A stretch of 64,000 nucleotides of DNA, from positions 104,264 to 168,263 of the forward strand of contig NZ_JAKIKX010000009.1 in NCBI RefSeq assembly GCF_023283925.1, given 5' to 3'. The stretch comes from Shewanella marisflavi (GTDB lineage Bacteria; Pseudomonadota; Gammaproteobacteria; Enterobacterales; Shewanellaceae). The translations under genes and the position numbers were made by a program. Below are positions 1 to 10,781 of this stretch, piece after piece. How positions within the stretch are numbered: the first letter of the stretch is position 1; the number at the start of each line of letters is the position of its first letter. Under the pieces are notes generated by a model. It saw nothing but the letters and a program-made list of their open reading frames with translations, was not told where the DNA came from and searched no databases.

Positions 1-28
1 ATTGCGATAGATAAAACGCATAATGTCA

Positions 29-52
29 GAAAACCCCGTCAGGGGTTTTCTT
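29..52 (+). terminator. Intrinsic terminator of the gene left of the window
   Basis: GC-rich hairpin AAAACCCC-gtc-GGGGTTTT followed by a short T-rich stretch. It precedes folP, so it should end the transcript entering from the left. In related genomes that gene is usually ftsH, but none of its coding sequence can be recognised here. Confidence 0.75.
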
Positions 53-88
53 GTTTCAGTTAACCAGTAATAGATTAAGGGGCCTGTC

Positions 89-937
89 TTGCAACAAGGG
101 TTTCAACTCGTCAGTGGCGATAAATGCCTGGATCTTTCACAGCCTAGGGTGATGGGGATCCTCAATGTTACTCCAGATTCATTTTCAGACGGTGGCCGTT
201 TTACTAGCATAGAGCGCGCTTGTCGCCATGCCGATGAGTTGGTGGCACAAGGTGCCTATTTTATCGATATTGGCGGCGAGTCAACCCGCCCCGGTGCTGC
301 CGAAGTCAGTGTTCAAGATGAGCTGGACAGAGTTATTCCGTTAGTCGAATATGTCAGTCGTCATCACGATGTGTGGATATCGGTGGATACCAGTAAACCT
401 GAGGTGATGGCTGAGGCGGTCGCCGCTGGCGCGCATTTGATTAATGATGTACGCGCCTTACAAGAGCCCGGTGCTTTAGCGGTAGCGGCAAAGCTCAATG
501 TGCCTGTTTGTTTGATGCATATGCAGGGACAACCGCGAACTATGCAGGACTCGCCTGTTTATCAGGATCTCATCGGTGATATCAGTCAGTTTTTTGAGCA
601 ACGAATCAGCGCTTGTTTGGCAGCTGGAATTAGACGAGAAAACCTGCTCTTGGACCCTGGCTATGGTTTTGGCAAAACCTTATCCCACAACTATGAGTTA
701 TTGAATCGTCAGGGTGAGCTCGCGTCTTTTGGTTTGCCTGTGCTTATAGGGTTATCGCGCAAGAGCATGATAGGCAATCTGTTAAATGTTCCTGTGGGTG
801 AGCGACTGGCCGGCAGTCTGACCGCCGCGCTCTTGAGTATTCAGCATGGCGCGCATATTATCCGAGTCCATGATGTAAAACCGACCATGGATATGATCAG
901 GGTCATGCAGGCTACGGCCAATTATCAGGCATTATAG
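89..937 (+). CDS. folP: Dihydropteroate synthase FolP
   Basis: Cytoplasmic folate enzyme that condenses 6-hydroxymethyl-7,8-dihydropterin pyrophosphate with p-aminobenzoate to give dihydropteroate; it is the sulfonamide target. The 282-residue product is of normal family length. It carries the first signature ILNVTPDSFSDGG at residues 24-36, DIGGESTRPGA at 60-70, and the late LSRKS pterin/phosphate-binding motif. The start is a TTG, with AAGGGG (77-82) six bases upstream as ribosome binding site. The gene lies just after a terminator and 79 bp before glmM, the usual order in gammaproteobacteria. All key motifs look intact. Confidence 0.95.
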   Translation: MQQGFQLVSGDKCLDLSQPRVMGILNVTPDSFSDGGRFTSIERACRHADELVAQGAYFIDIGGESTRPGAAEVSVQDELDRVIPLVEYVSRHHDVWISVDTSKPEVMAEAVAAGAHLINDVRALQEPGALAVAAKLNVPVCLMHMQGQPRTMQDSPVYQDLIGDISQFFEQRISACLAAGIRRENLLLDPGYGFGKTLSHNYELLNRQGELASFGLPVLIGLSRKSMIGNLLNVPVGERLAGSLTAALLSIQHGAHIIRVHDVKPTMDMIRVMQATANYQAL

Positions 938-1016
938 ATTAAAGTGCTGCCTAGAGGGCGGCAAGAAACGAGTGGATCACAGACATTAGCTCCTAGGAGG
1001 AGCCGAGGTAGAACAA

Positions 1017-2348
1017 GTGAGAAAATTTTTCGGAACCGATGGTATTAGAGGTAAAGTTGGCGCGGGTAAGATGACCCCTGAATTGGCGCTTAAACTTGGT
1101 TGGGCGGCTGGACGAGTCTTATCCCGTATCGGCACTAAGAAGGTGATCATAGGTAAGGATACCCGTATTTCAGGGTATCTGTTCGAATCCGCGATGGAAG
1201 CAGGTCTGTCTGCGGCAGGCTTAAATGTGATGCTGATGGGGCCTATGCCAACACCTGCAGTCGCTTACTTGACCCGCACCTTTAGGGCTGAAGCGGGTGT
1301 GGTGATCAGCGCCTCTCATAATCCTTACTATGACAACGGTATCAAGTTTTTCTCTACCGACGGCAGTAAGCTGGATGACGAGGTTGAGCTAGAAATCGAG
1401 CGAGAACTTGAAAAACCACTGGAGTGTGTTGAGTCACACCTGCTGGGTAAGGTGTCTCGTATTGATGACGCTGCAGGTCGTTATATCGAATACTGTAAGG
1501 GTAACTTCCCGGCAGAGCATACCCTAAACGGCCTAAAAATCGTGGTCGATTGTGCCCATGGTGCCACGTACCATATCGCACCGAGTGTGTTTCGTGAGCT
1601 AGGTGCTGAGGTGATCGCCATTGGCGATAAACCCAATGGCATCAATATCAATCATGAGGTAGGTGCTACCTCTATGGGTAAGATACGTGAAACAGTGATC
1701 GCCGAGAAGGCGGATCTGGGTATAGCACTCGATGGCGACGGTGATCGCATCATGATGGTCAATCGTCATGGTAAGGTGATTGACGGTGACGAGATCCTCT
1801 ATATCTTAGCTTGTGATGCCCAAGACCGAGGCGTGTTAAAGGGCGGTGTGGTAGGCACCCTGATGTCAAACCTGGGTCTCGATTTGGCGCTAAAGGCGCG
1901 TGATATTCCCTTCGCCCGCTCAAAGGTGGGTGACCGCTATGTGATGGAGCTGCTCAAAGAGAAGGAATGGCGTATCGGCGGAGAAAACTCTGGTCACATC
2001 CTAAACCTGGATCATGGCACCACAGGTGATGGCATAGTGGCCGGTATCTTGGTGTTGGCAGCCATGTGTCGTAAGCAGGCGACGCTTGAAGAGCTGACTG
2101 AAGGTATTAAGATGCTACCTCAGGTGCTGGTAAACGTGCGCTTCGAAGGGAGTCATGACCCTCTCAAGGCTGACAGCGTGTTAAACGCTCAAGCGGAAGT
2201 TGAGGCTAAGCTAGGTGAGCGTGGCCGCGTACTCCTACGTAAGTCAGGTACTGAACCCTTGATCCGCGTGATGGTTGAAGGTGATGTAGCCAGCGATGTG
2301 AAGGCCCACGCCAACTATATTGCCGAAGCGATCAAGGCTTTGGTTTAA
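1017..2348 (+). CDS. glmM: Phosphoglucosamine mutase GlmM
   Basis: Converts glucosamine-6-phosphate to glucosamine-1-phosphate for UDP-GlcNAc, and so feeds peptidoglycan and LPS synthesis. At 443 residues it is the standard length. The active-site phosphoserine loop SASHNP is at residues 98-103 (S100 by analogy with E. coli S102). The metal loop DGDGDR, the sugar-binding GGENSGHI and the C-terminal phosphate-binding RKSGTEP are all present. The start is GTG at 1017; AGGAGG at 995-1000 is rather distant, and a closer GAGG is also available. It probably shares a transcript with folP. Confidence 0.96.
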   Translation: MRKFFGTDGIRGKVGAGKMTPELALKLGWAAGRVLSRIGTKKVIIGKDTRISGYLFESAMEAGLSAAGLNVMLMGPMPTPAVAYLTRTFRAEAGVVISASHNPYYDNGIKFFSTDGSKLDDEVELEIERELEKPLECVESHLLGKVSRIDDAAGRYIEYCKGNFPAEHTLNGLKIVVDCAHGATYHIAPSVFRELGAEVIAIGDKPNGININHEVGATSMGKIRETVIAEKADLGIALDGDGDRIMMVNRHGKVIDGDEILYILACDAQDRGVLKGGVVGTLMSNLGLDLALKARDIPFARSKVGDRYVMELLKEKEWRIGGENSGHILNLDHGTTGDGIVAGILVLAAMCRKQATLEELTEGIKMLPQVLVNVRFEGSHDPLKADSVLNAQAEVEAKLGERGRVLLRKSGTEPLIRVMVEGDVASDVKAHANYIAEAIKALV

Positions 2349-2357
2349 CGCTTAGCA

Positions 2358-2399
2358 CAGGAATTAGCCTTGTCGGGTTAATTCCTGCCCTATTTTTTG
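2358..2399 (+). terminator. Terminator after glmM
   Basis: Nine-base inverted repeat CAGGAATTA / TAATTCCTG (2358-2366 and 2379-2387). The apex can pair further, and a TATTTTTT tract follows. It ends the folP-glmM transcript. Confidence 0.75.
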
Positions 2400-2515
2400 T
2401 GTGTGAGAATAAAAAGTAATCGCTTCGACGGTTTATCGCAAAAAATCGAGATTTAGGTATTGTAACTTAACAAGTGGTTCGCTATTATTCAGCCCGCTTT
2501 CAGAAGGAGACAGTG

Positions 2516-3298
2516 ATGGCCCTAAGACGCCCAATGGTCGCTGGTAACTGGAAAATGAACGGTACTGCGCAACTAGCGCAAGAGTTATTTACCAAGTTTG
2601 CTACCAAGCTTCAAGATGATTCTGCGGAAGTGGTCTTATGTCCGCCAACTATTTTTCTTGAAAGTGTACGTCAGCAGTTAGACGCTAATAAAGAAGCCTT
2701 AAACGGTTGTCTGGTTCGGATGGGTGCGCAAAACCTAAGTCAGCATGACTTTGGCGCCTATACCGGTGAAGTGTCTGGGCAGATGTTAAAAGATTCTGGA
2801 TGTCGCTATGTGATTATCGGTCACTCAGAGCGTCGTAGAATGTACGGCGAAACCAGCGATATCGTGGCGGAGAAATTTGCCGCTGCACAGAAGCATGGTT
2901 TGACCCCTATATTATGTGTAGGTGAGTCTGGCCCAGCTCGAGAAGCAAGACGCACCTTTGAGGTGATTACGGAAGAGTTGGATGTGGTCATCGAGAAGAA
3001 TGGCACCATGGCTTTTGATAATGCAATTATCGCCTATGAGCCGCTTTGGGCTGTAGGGACAGGTAAGAGCGCTACGCCAGAGCAGGCGCAAGAAGTACAT
3101 GCGTTTATTCGCAAGCGTCTCTCTGAAGTGTCTCCGTTTATCGGAGAGAATATCAGGATTTTGTACGGTGGTAGCGTAACGCCGAGTAATGCAGCAGATC
3201 TATTTGCGCAGCCTGATGTAGATGGTGGACTGATAGGCGGTGCTAGCTTAAACTCTACCGAGTTTTTAAGTTTATGTTCGATAGCGATGAGCGCATAA
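2516..3298 (+). CDS. tpiA: Triosephosphate isomerase TpiA
   Basis: Glycolytic enzyme interconverting dihydroxyacetone phosphate and glyceraldehyde-3-phosphate. I chose the ATG at 2516 because AAGGAGA (2504-2510) precedes it and the protein then begins [16 protein letters not shown], the usual N-terminus with the catalytic Lys; the product is 260 residues. An upstream in-frame GTG at 2474 would add 14 unconserved residues. The catalytic His is in IIGHSERR, the catalytic Glu in [11 protein letters not shown], and the phosphate-binding YGGSV loop is near the end. secG starts two bases after the stop, so the two are cotranscribed. Confidence 0.96.
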   Translation: MALRRPMVAGNWKMNGTAQLAQELFTKFATKLQDDSAEVVLCPPTIFLESVRQQLDANKEALNGCLVRMGAQNLSQHDFGAYTGEVSGQMLKDSGCRYVIIGHSERRRMYGETSDIVAEKFAAAQKHGLTPILCVGESGPAREARRTFEVITEELDVVIEKNGTMAFDNAIIAYEPLWAVGTGKSATPEQAQEVHAFIRKRLSEVSPFIGENIRILYGGSVTPSNAADLFAQPDVDGGLIGGASLNSTEFLSLCSIAMSA

Positions 3299-3299
3299 T

Positions 3300-3644
3300 A
3301 TGTACGAAGTTCTAATGGTTATTTACTTGTTGGTTGCGTTAGGCCTGATTGGCTTAATCCTCATCCAGCAAGGGAAAGGTGCTGACATGGGAGCCTCTTT
3401 TGGCGCCGGTGCTTCAGCAACATTGTTCGGTTCTTCTGGTTCGGGTAATTTTTTAACTCGTTCTACGGCGATTCTGGCGATTGCTTTCTTTGCCCTAAGT
3501 TTGACAATTGGCAATTTGAGCGCGAACCACACCAAGGCTGAAGAATCTTGGAAAGATTTAGGTGCCGACGCGGCAGCAGTGACTGAACAAGTGACTGACG
3601 CAGCACAAGATGCACCAAAGTCAGAAGATAAAATCCCTGACTAA
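3300..3644 (+). CDS. secG: Preprotein translocase subunit SecG
   Basis: Small accessory subunit of the SecYEG channel in the inner membrane; it assists SecA-driven protein export. The 114-residue product has two hydrophobic segments (about residues 2-22 and 50-70) flanking a Gly/Ala-rich cytoplasmic loop with the family motif [13 protein letters not shown]. The acidic, Ala-rich C-terminal tail is typical of gammaproteobacterial SecG. The gene starts one base after the tpiA stop and lies just upstream of two tRNA genes, the same order as in E. coli relatives. Confidence 0.93.
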   Translation: MYEVLMVIYLLVALGLIGLILIQQGKGADMGASFGAGASATLFGSSGSGNFLTRSTAILAIAFFALSLTIGNLSANHTKAEESWKDLGADAAAVTEQVTDAAQDAPKSEDKIPD

Positions 3645-3660
3645 TTGCTCGAAAGAGCAA
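3645..3660 (+). other. GNRA-loop hairpin after secG
   Basis: TTGCTC-GAAA-GAGCAA begins directly after the secG stop. The six-base stem with a GAAA tetraloop has no T tract, so it is more likely an RNA processing or 3'-end stability element than a terminator between secG and the tRNA genes. Confidence 0.4.
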
Positions 3661-3745
3661 ACGTAACCCTAGGTTGCGTGACTGGAAGACTCGAGTAGCC
3701 TCACTACTCAAAAACAGAATCAACCAGTCTAAGTAATGATCACAT

Positions 3746-3831
3746 GCGGATGTGGTGGAATTGGTAGACACGCCATCTTGAGGGGGTGGTGAGCTATGCT
3801 CGTGAGGGTTCAAGTCCCTCCATCCGCACCA
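3746..3831 (+). tRNA. tRNA-Leu (anticodon GAG)
   Basis: An 86-base cloverleaf including an encoded CCA (3829-3831). The acceptor stem is GCGGATG / CATCCGC. The anticodon stem CCATC / GGTGG closes the loop TTGAGGG, giving anticodon GAG, which reads CUC/CUU. The long variable arm of class II tRNAs is present, as is the T arm GAGGG-TTCAAGT-CCCTC. Confidence 0.96.
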
Positions 3832-3934
3832 AATTTAGATTGAGTCTTACTTAATCTGAATCGGTAAAGTAAAACATGAGTTTCGCTTTATCATTGCAAA
3901 TATTGTTCTCTATCAATATAATTGCAGCAGTTGA

Positions 3935-4011
<77 letters not shown>

Positions 4012-4022
4012 GCTTCCCAGTG

Positions 4023-4088
4023 ATGAAGTTTATCTTCATTTCTGTTACAGGTTCTGAATGATATGACCTCGTGATTACGGGGTTTTTT
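4023..4088 (+). terminator. Hairpins between tRNA-fMet and rimP
   Basis: Two stem-loops. ATGAAG-tttat-CTTCAT lies at 4023-4039. ACCTCG-tgatta-CGGGGT at 4066-4083 is followed by a T run. The second looks like a weak terminator. Partial read-through would let the tRNA promoter feed the rimP operon, as is known for metY in E. coli. Confidence 0.55.
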
Positions 4089-4170
4089 GTTATCTGGACT
4101 TTTGAAATATCGTCATTTGATGATGTCGTACTGGGGCTTTATGCCCTTTTTTGTTTTTCGGGGGGTAACC

Positions 4171-4626
4171 TTGGCAACTTTAGAAAGTAAGCTGGAACAG
4201 ATGCTTATCGCACCAGTTGAAGCATTGGGCCATAGTCTGTGGGGACTTGAGTATGTGCAAGCAGGCAAGCATTCAGTGCTGCGTGTATATATAGATAATG
4301 AAAACGGCATTTTTATCGATGATTGTGCCGATGTCAGTCGCCAGATCAGTGCCGTGCTCGACGTCGAGGACCCGATCTCGAACGAATACACATTAGAAGT
4401 TTCTTCGCCTGGTGTAGATAGACCATTATTTACTGCAGAGCAGTATGCGCAATACACAGGTGAAACCGTAAAGGTACAACTGACTATGCCTGTCGCTGGT
4501 AGTCGTAATTTAAAAGGGACCGTCACGGGCGTTGAGGGGCAGATGCTGACTCTTACTGTTGATGGCAACGAACTGATTATTGCCTTGGATAATATCCGTA
4601 AGGGCAACCTAATCGCTAAGTTTTGA
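4171..4626 (+). CDS. rimP: Ribosome maturation factor RimP
   Basis: Binds free 30S subunits and helps their late assembly. The open frame extends upstream to 4087, but conservation begins at [12 protein letters not shown] therefore place the start at the TTG at 4171, six bases after the G-rich GGGGGG at 4160-4165, giving 151 residues, the length usual in Shewanella. The family motif [14 protein letters not shown] is present, followed by the C-terminal Sm-like beta domain. It leads the rimP-nusA-infB operon, 27 bp before nusA. Confidence 0.92.
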   Translation: MATLESKLEQMLIAPVEALGHSLWGLEYVQAGKHSVLRVYIDNENGIFIDDCADVSRQISAVLDVEDPISNEYTLEVSSPGVDRPLFTAEQYAQYTGETVKVQLTMPVAGSRNLKGTVTGVEGQMLTLTVDGNELIIALDNIRKGNLIAKF

Positions 4627-4653
4627 TGGATTCGAGCTGAACGAGGCAAGAGA

Positions 4654-6153
4654 ATGAACAAAGAGATTCTGCTAGTCGCTGAGGCGGTTTCAAATGAGAA
4701 GGCCGTGCCACGCGAAAAGATTTTTGAAGCGTTGGAAATCGCGTTAGCTACAGCAACCAAGAAAAAATATGAAGGCGATATTGAGGTTCGTGTCGCTATC
4801 GATCGTAAGACTGGTGAGTACGAAACCTTCCGTCGTTGGATGGTGGTTGAAGATCATGGTGAGGCGCTGGAAAATCCATTCCGCGAGATCACGCTTGAAG
4901 CCGCTCGCTATGAAAACCCAGAGATCCAAGTGGGTGATTATATCGAAGACGAGATTGAGTCAGTTGTCTTTGACCGTATTACTACACAAACCGCTAAGCA
5001 AGTGATTGTGCAGAAGGTGCGTGAAGCAGAACGTGCACAAATCGTTGATCAGTTCCTCGAGAAAGAGGGTGAGCTAATCACGGGTGTGGTGAAGAAGAGT
5101 AACCGTGAAAGCGTGGTTGTCGACCTCGGAAACAATGCCGATGCCGTGCTGTTTAAGGAAGACCTTATTTCGCGTGAAAGCTTCCGTCCGGGTGACCGTG
5201 TACGTGCGCTGCTTTATGCCGTGCGTCCTGAGGCGCGTGGTGCGCAGCTGTTCCTGACCCGTACCAAGCCAGACATGCTGATTGAGCTGTTCCGCGTAGA
5301 AGTACCTGAGATCGCCGATGAGATGATCGAGATCATGGGCGCTGCTCGTGACCCTGGTTCTCGCGCTAAGATCGCGGTGAAATCAAACGACCGTCGCATC
5401 GATCCTATCGGTGCCTGTGTGGGTATGCGCGGCGCGCGTGTTCAAGCGGTTTCAAATGAATTAGGCGGCGAGCGTGTTGATATCGTGCTTTGGGACGACA
5501 ACCCAGCGCAATTTGTGATCAATGCGATGGCGCCCGCCGATGTGGCCTCTATCATAGTTGACGAAGATAACCATTCAATGGATATCGCGGTAGAAGCCGA
5601 TTCACTGGCGCAAGCCATTGGCCGTAACGGTCAAAACGTACGTTTAGCCACTCAGTTATCGGGCTGGGAGCTGAACGTGATGACAGTGGAAGATATGCAG
5701 GCTAAACACCAGGCAGAAAGTGCCAAGGTTGTTAACCTGTTCGTTTCTGCACTGGATGTCGATGAAGATTTTGCTCAAGTATTGGCTGATGAAGGTTTTA
5801 CCTCACTTGAAGAAGTGGCCTATGTACCTGAGTCAGAACTACTTGAAATCGACGGCTTCGACGAGGAGATCGTTGAGGCACTCAGAGAGCGCGCTAAGGC
5901 TGCAATCTCTACACGGGCTTTGGCATCCGAAGAGGCACTCGATGGTGCTGAGCCAAGCGAAGATTTACTTGCCCTAGAAGGTTTAGAACGTCATTTGGCG
6001 TACGTGTTGGCAAGTAAAGGCGTAATTACGCTTGAAGATTTAGCCGAACAAGGCATTGATGATTTGATCGAGATTGAAGAATTAACAGAAGAAAAGGCTG
6101 GTGAGCTCATCATGGCAGCCCGCAATATCTGTTGGTTTGGCGAAGAAGCTTAA
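4654..6153 (+). CDS. nusA: Transcription termination/antitermination factor NusA
   Basis: RNA polymerase-associated elongation factor that promotes pausing, Rho-dependent and intrinsic termination, and antitermination. The 499-residue product has the full proteobacterial layout: an N-terminal RNAP-binding domain (about 1-125), an S1 domain (about 135-200), two KH domains (about 230-345, with [10 protein letters not shown] and [11 protein letters not shown]), and two C-terminal acidic repeats (about 365-425 and 440-495). It sits between rimP and infB as expected. Confidence 0.97.
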   Translation: MNKEILLVAEAVSNEKAVPREKIFEALEIALATATKKKYEGDIEVRVAIDRKTGEYETFRRWMVVEDHGEALENPFREITLEAARYENPEIQVGDYIEDEIESVVFDRITTQTAKQVIVQKVREAERAQIVDQFLEKEGELITGVVKKSNRESVVVDLGNNADAVLFKEDLISRESFRPGDRVRALLYAVRPEARGAQLFLTRTKPDMLIELFRVEVPEIADEMIEIMGAARDPGSRAKIAVKSNDRRIDPIGACVGMRGARVQAVSNELGGERVDIVLWDDNPAQFVINAMAPADVASIIVDEDNHSMDIAVEADSLAQAIGRNGQNVRLATQLSGWELNVMTVEDMQAKHQAESAKVVNLFVSALDVDEDFAQVLADEGFTSLEEVAYVPESELLEIDGFDEEIVEALRERAKAAISTRALASEEALDGAEPSEDLLALEGLERHLAYVLASKGVITLEDLAEQGIDDLIEIEELTEEKAGELIMAARNICWFGEEA

Positions 6154-6179
6154 GTCGATCAACAGAGGGGATTTTACAG

Positions 6180-8837
6180 ATGGCAGATACCACAGTAGCA
6201 AAACTGGCCGAGGAAGTAGGGAAAAGTGCTGATCGATTAGTTGAGCAGTTTTCTGAGGCAGGAATTAAGAAGAGTAAAACAGATACTGTTTCTGAAGAAG
6301 AAAAGCAGAAGTTGCTTGAGTTTCTTAAGAAGCAACATGGCGGCGATGCAACGCCAACCAAGATGACACTGCAGCGTAAATCCATTTCGACACTGAGCGT
6401 GTCGGGTAGTGGTGGTCAGTCTAAAGACATCAAAGTGGAAGTGCGTAAGAAGCGTACTTTCGTGAAGCGTGACCCAGCGGCAGAAGCCGAGGCGGAAGCC
6501 AAAGCTAAGGCTGAAGCGGAAGCTAAAGCGGCGGCAGAAGCCGAAGCTAAGGCCAAGGCCGAAGCGGAAGCCAAAGCTAAGGCTGAAGCAGAAGCCGCAG
6601 CAAAAGCTAAGGCTAAGGCCGAAGCTGAAGCTAAGGCGAAGAAAGCAGCCGAAGGTAAGCCAGTGGTTGAAGAGACTGCAGAAGAGAAAGCCGCCAAGGT
6701 GGAAGAAGCTCGTCTGTTAGCTGCTAAAGAAGCCGCTGCTAAGGCTAAAGCCGATGAAGAAGCTAAGGCTGCGGCCGAAGAAGCGCGTCGTCTTGCCGAA
6801 GAGAACGAAAAGCGTTGGGCTGAAGAAGAGCGCATTCGTAAAGAGTCAGAAAAAAGTGCCGATCACCATGTGACCACTTCAACTGAAGCGCGCGCAGCAG
6901 AAGACACTGCCGACATGAACGCAGAGAAGCGTGGCCGCCGTGCCCGTAAGCCTGCTGGCGGTAAGAAAGAAGCTCTGAACAAGAAGCGCGGCGGTAGAGA
7001 TGCTCGTGGCGGTCGTAATCAGCGTAACCAGCGTAATGCGCCTGAATCTATGGACCATGGCTTTAACAAGCCTGCCGTGGCTGTGACTCGTGATGTGAGC
7101 ATCGGCGAGACAGTGACTGTTGCCGAGTTGGCACAGAAGATGGCGGTTAAAGCAACTGAGATCATCAAACAGATGATGAAGATGGGGACTATGGTCACCA
7201 TCAACCAGGTGCTTGATCAGGAAACTGCGCAGTTGGTTGCCGAAGAGATGGGCCACAAGGTTGTACTGATCCGTGAAAACGAGCTTGAGCATCAAGTACT
7301 CGCTGACCGTGACGGCAACGTTAAAGTTGAGCCTCGTGCGCCAGTGGTAACCATCATGGGTCACGTTGACCATGGTAAGACATCACTACTTGACTACATT
7401 CGCCGTGCGAAAGTGGCATCTGGTGAGGCCGGTGGTATTACCCAGCATATTGGTGCATACCATGTTGAAACCGGTAATGGCATGATCACCTTCTTAGATA
7501 CGCCAGGTCACGCCGCGTTTACCGCAATGCGTGCTCGTGGTGCTAAGGCGACTGATATCGTGGTATTGGTTGTGGCGGCCGATGACGGCGTGATGCCACA
7601 GACCATCGAAGCGATTCAGCATGCTAAGGCCGGTGGTGTTCCACTGATTGTTGCAGTGAACAAGATAGATAAGCCAGAAGCAGACCCAGATCGCGTTAAG
7701 TCTGAACTTTCACAGCATGGTGTCATGTCTGAAGATTGGGGCGGGAACAACATGTTTGTTCACGTGTCAGCTAAGTCTGGTGAAGGTATCGACGAGTTAC
7801 TTGAAGGCATCTTGCTTGAAGCCGAAGTTCTTGAGCTTAAAGCGGTTCGTGAAGGCATGGCGGCCGGTGTGGTTGTTGAGTCTAAACTGGATAAGGGTCG
7901 CGGCCCTGTTGCCACCGTTTTGGTACAAGAAGGTACCCTGAAGCAGGGCGATATCGTTCTTTGTGGTCTTGAGTACGGTAAAGTCCGTGCGATGAAAGAT
8001 GAGAACGGTAAGTCAATCACCGAAGCAGGTCCATCGATTCCGGTCGAGATCTTAGGTCTTTCTGGTGTGCCATCAGCTGGTGACGAAGCAACGGTTGTTC
8101 GTGACGAGCGTAAGGCGCGTGAAGTGGCGCTATACCGTCAAGGTAAGTTCCGCGATGTTAAGCTGGCACGTCAGCAGAAGTCTAAACTAGAGAATATGTT
8201 CGCTAACATGACTGAAGGCGAAGTCCAAGAGTTGAACATAGTGCTTAAGGCCGATGTACAAGGTTCTCTGGAAGCGATTTCTGACTCGCTCAACAAACTG
8301 TCTACCGATGAGGTGAAGGTAAATATCATCGCCAGCGGTGTGGGTGGTTTGACCGAGACAGATGCAACGCTTGCTGCGGCATCTAACGCTATTATGGTGG
8401 GCTTCAACGTTCGTGCCGATGCACAGGCGCGTAAGACCATCGAGAGCGAGAGTGTTGACCTACGTTACTACAGCGTTATCTATCATCTGATTGATGAAGT
8501 TAAAGCGGCCATGGGCGGCATGTTGTCTCCTGAGTTCAAGCAAGAGATCATTGGTCTTGCCGAAGTACGTGATGTGTTCAAGTCTCCTAAGATCGGTGCT
8601 ATCGCCGGTTGTATGGTCACCGAAGGTACCATCAAGCGTAGCGCGCCTATCCGCGTGCTGCGTGATAACGTGGTGATCTTCGAAGGTGAGCTGGAATCAC
8701 TGCGTCGCTTTAAAGACGACGTTAGCGAAGTGCGTAACGGCATGGAGTGTGGTATCGGCGTGAAGAACTATAATGACGTCAAAGTTGGCGATCAGATAGA
8801 GGTCTTCGAAACGGTCGAAATCGCTCGAACCTTATAA
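6180..8837 (+). CDS. infB: Translation initiation factor IF-2
   Basis: GTPase that brings fMet-tRNA to the 30S subunit and promotes 70S joining. The ATG at 6180 follows AGAGGGG (6164-6170) and gives [14 protein letters not shown], the conserved IF2N domain, and 885 residues in all. A highly charged, low-complexity Ala/Glu/Lys helix lies at about residues 100-220. A second IF2N-like region is at about 310-360. The G domain begins near residue 394 ([22 protein letters not shown]), then the C-terminal beta-barrel domains. Internal starts giving shorter IF-2 forms are known in E. coli but cannot be assigned here. Confidence 0.97.
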   Translation: MADTTVAKLAEEVGKSADRLVEQFSEAGIKKSKTDTVSEEEKQKLLEFLKKQHGGDATPTKMTLQRKSISTLSVSGSGGQSKDIKVEVRKKRTFVKRDPAAEAEAEAKAKAEAEAKAAAEAEAKAKAEAEAKAKAEAEAAAKAKAKAEAEAKAKKAAEGKPVVEETAEEKAAKVEEARLLAAKEAAAKAKADEEAKAAAEEARRLAEENEKRWAEEERIRKESEKSADHHVTTSTEARAAEDTADMNAEKRGRRARKPAGGKKEALNKKRGGRDARGGRNQRNQRNAPESMDHGFNKPAVAVTRDVSIGETVTVAELAQKMAVKATEIIKQMMKMGTMVTINQVLDQETAQLVAEEMGHKVVLIRENELEHQVLADRDGNVKVEPRAPVVTIMGHVDHGKTSLLDYIRRAKVASGEAGGITQHIGAYHVETGNGMITFLDTPGHAAFTAMRARGAKATDIVVLVVAADDGVMPQTIEAIQHAKAGGVPLIVAVNKIDKPEADPDRVKSELSQHGVMSEDWGGNNMFVHVSAKSGEGIDELLEGILLEAEVLELKAVREGMAAGVVVESKLDKGRGPVATVLVQEGTLKQGDIVLCGLEYGKVRAMKDENGKSITEAGPSIPVEILGLSGVPSAGDEATVVRDERKAREVALYRQGKFRDVKLARQQKSKLENMFANMTEGEVQELNIVLKADVQGSLEAISDSLNKLSTDEVKVNIIASGVGGLTETDATLAAASNAIMVGFNVRADAQARKTIESESVDLRYYSVIYHLIDEVKAAMGGMLSPEFKQEIIGLAEVRDVFKSPKIGAIAGCMVTEGTIKRSAPIRVLRDNVVIFEGELESLRRFKDDVSEVRNGMECGIGVKNYNDVKVGDQIEVFETVEIARTL
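6477..6660 (+). repeat. Low-complexity Ala-Glu-Lys coding repeat in infB
   Basis: Imperfect tandem units of GAAGCNGAAGCCAAAGCTAAG type encode runs of [15 protein letters not shown] within the IF-2 linker. The reverse strand is open only because of this composition. Such tracts expand and contract easily, so unit number may vary between strains. Confidence 0.85.
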
Positions 8838-8841
8838 TCAT

Positions 8842-8870
8842 AAAGGGGCGGCGTAAGCCGCCCTTTTTGT
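8842..8870 (+). terminator. Terminator between infB and rbfA
   Basis: AAAGGGGCGGC-gtaa-GCCGCCC followed by five T. It is a strong intrinsic terminator shape inside what is normally a single operon, so rbfA-truB would need read-through or its own promoter. Confidence 0.8.
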
Positions 8871-8960
8871 TCAGGCATGACCCAGAGTCAAGACGCGACC
8901 CAAGTAGCAGTGGTTGCAGCTTCACCGAGCCGGTCACCTGTTTTTGAGATGGCAAATATT

Positions 8961-9383
8961 ATGGCAAGAGAATTTAGTCGTACTCGTCGCATCGCACAGC
9001 AGCTTCAGCAGGAGCTGGCCCAAGTGCTGCAACGCGACATCAAAGATCCGCGTATCGGCATGGTGACAGTGAACGATGTCGATGTGTCACGGGATCTTAG
9101 TTATGCAAAGGTCTATGTCACCTTCTTCGAGGAAGACAAGGCCGTTGTCGAGGAGAAGTTGGCGGCATTAGAGACAGCATCAGGTTATGTACGTTCTCTA
9201 GTGGCTGGCAGAATGAAGCTGAGGGTGATGCCCGAAATTCGCTTCATTTACGATGCCTCGTTGGTTGAAGGTATGCGTATGTCTAACTTGGTGAGTCAGG
9301 TGATCACTAAAGATGAGGCAAAAGCGCGGGAGCATGGTCGTGAAGATGACGACCAGGAAGCATCTGAGCAAGGTGATAAGTAA
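8961..9383 (+). CDS. rbfA: 30S ribosome-binding factor RbfA
   Basis: Cold-shock associated factor needed for 16S 5'-end maturation. Conservation starts at [19 protein letters not shown], so I use the ATG at 8961 (140 residues). The same frame is open back to 8877 and adds 28 unconserved residues. No strong Shine-Dalgarno precedes 8961, and the true start is uncertain. The KH-like fold signatures ([23 protein letters not shown]) and a charged C-terminal tail are visible. The stop overlaps the truB ATG by one base, which suggests translational coupling. Confidence 0.93.
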   Translation: MAREFSRTRRIAQQLQQELAQVLQRDIKDPRIGMVTVNDVDVSRDLSYAKVYVTFFEEDKAVVEEKLAALETASGYVRSLVAGRMKLRVMPEIRFIYDASLVEGMRMSNLVSQVITKDEAKAREHGREDDDQEASEQGDK

Positions 9384-10330
9384 TGGCGCGTAAACCTAGA
9401 GGTCGATTGGTCGACGGCATAGTGCTGCTGGACAAAGACACGGGAATGAGCTCCAACTTTGCCCTGCAAAGAGTTAAACGTATCTATAACGCGGCGAAGG
9501 CGGGCCACACAGGCGCGCTAGATCCACTCGCCACTGGCATGCTGCCTATCTGCTTGGGGGAAGCGACCAAGTTCTCCCAGCATCTGCTAGATGCCGATAA
9601 GCGCTATCTGGTCACCGCTAAATTGGGTGTGCGCACCGATACCAGCGATTCAGATGGTGAAGTGGTGCAGACGCGTCCTATCGACTTTACTCAGCAGCAA
9701 CTCGAAGAGGCGCTTGAGTATTTTCGTGGTGAGACCATGCAGGTCCCTTCTATGTACTCGGCGCTCAAATATCAGGGCCAGCCTCTGTACAAGTATGCCC
9801 GTGAAGGCAAAGAGGTGCCCCGTGAGGCGCGTCCTATCACAGTGCATGAGCTTAACTTTATTAAGCTCGAAGGTGATGAACTGACGCTGGATATTCATTG
9901 TTCCAAGGGGACCTATATTCGCACGATCACAGACGATCTGGGTGAGATGTTAGGTTGTGGTGCACATGTGATCATGTTACGCCGCACCGGGGTAGCAGGT
10001 TATCCTTATGACAAGATGGTGAGCCTAGAACAACTAGAGGCACTGCTTGCTCAAGCTCAAAGTGAGGACGTTGCACCGAAAGTCTTACTCGATCCTTTAT
10101 TGCTGCCTATGGACACTGCGGTCAGCGATTTGAAAGAGATCAATGTCAGCGATGAGCTGGCCCATTATCTGATGAATGGTAACCCTGTTCAGGTAGCGAA
10201 TCTGCCCGTCGATGAGCTGGTGCGGATCACCTTAGGTGAGGCAAGGCGATTTGTCGGTATAGGTCAGATGAATGACGATGGCTTACTGGCGCCAAAGCGC
10301 CTGGTGGTTCTGCATGACGAGCAGGCTTAA
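9383..10330 (+). CDS. truB: tRNA pseudouridine(55) synthase TruB
   Basis: Makes pseudouridine 55 in the T loop of tRNAs. The 315-residue product has the catalytic motif [12 protein letters not shown] at residues 41-52 (catalytic D47), the KRYLV and RGEITQVP-like segment ([15 protein letters not shown]), [10 protein letters not shown], and a C-terminal PUA-like part. The ATG overlaps the rbfA stop. This is the standard gene order. Confidence 0.96.
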   Translation: MARKPRGRLVDGIVLLDKDTGMSSNFALQRVKRIYNAAKAGHTGALDPLATGMLPICLGEATKFSQHLLDADKRYLVTAKLGVRTDTSDSDGEVVQTRPIDFTQQQLEEALEYFRGETMQVPSMYSALKYQGQPLYKYAREGKEVPREARPITVHELNFIKLEGDELTLDIHCSKGTYIRTITDDLGEMLGCGAHVIMLRRTGVAGYPYDKMVSLEQLEALLAQAQSEDVAPKVLLDPLLLPMDTAVSDLKEINVSDELAHYLMNGNPVQVANLPVDELVRITLGEARRFVGIGQMNDDGLLAPKRLVVLHDEQA

Positions 10331-10425
10331 TGCTTGCTTAATGGCCATAAAATCGGTAATATAGCGCGCTCTCTTCGGCTGAGTTAGTGATCGGCTGAAG
10401 CATTTATATACTTTTGGAGAAAAAA

Positions 10426-10695
10426 ATGTCACTAAGTAAAGAAGTAAAAGCACAAATCCTGGCTGATTTCGGCCGTGGTGAGAATGATTCTGGTTCTACT
10501 GAAGTTCAGGTTGCACTGCTAACTGCACAAATCAACCACCTACAAGGTCACTTCAAAGAGCACATCCATGATCATCACTCACGTCGTGGTTTGCTTCGCA
10601 TGGTTAACTCTCGTCGTAAGCTACTAGCTTACCTGAAGCGCACTGAAAACGAGCGCTATCAAGAGCTTATCAAGAAGTTAGGTCTACGTCGCTAA
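10426..10695 (+). CDS. rpsO: 30S ribosomal protein S15
   Basis: Small-subunit protein that binds 16S rRNA helices 20-22. The ATG at 10426, after GGAGA at 10416-10420, gives the standard 89-residue protein beginning [16 protein letters not shown] 12 bases upstream is part of the leader. It contains the conserved [16 protein letters not shown] and [11 protein letters not shown] segments. It is flanked by truB and by a terminator. In E. coli S15 represses its own mRNA through a leader structure; nothing here proves the same. Confidence 0.97.
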   Translation: MSLSKEVKAQILADFGRGENDSGSTEVQVALLTAQINHLQGHFKEHIHDHHSRRGLLRMVNSRRKLLAYLKRTENERYQELIKKLGLRR

Positions 10696-10717
10696 TCAAT
10701 CGATTAGTGCTGTAGTG

Positions 10718-10745
10718 AAAAAGGAGGCTTAGCCTCCTTTTTTTA
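10718..10745. terminator. Bidirectional terminator after rpsO
   Basis: Perfect stem AAAAAGGAGGC-tta-GCCTCCTTTTT with T runs on both strands. It serves rpsO from the left and the convergent GGDEF/EAL gene from the right. Confidence 0.9.
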
Positions 10746-10781
10746 TGGATGTTTTTCGCGTGAACTTGATGTCAGTTGCGG

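Noticed and set aside
4113..4760. Long minus-strand open frame opposite rimP/nusA
   Set aside because: Shadow of two conserved genes; no family resemblance.
6477..6660. Repeats in infB as a possible CRISPR array
   Set aside because: Units are contiguous, imperfect and in frame, with no spacers.
6416..6835. Minus-strand Ala/Ser-rich frame opposite infB
   Set aside because: Created only by the repetitive Ala/Glu/Lys codons on the other strand.
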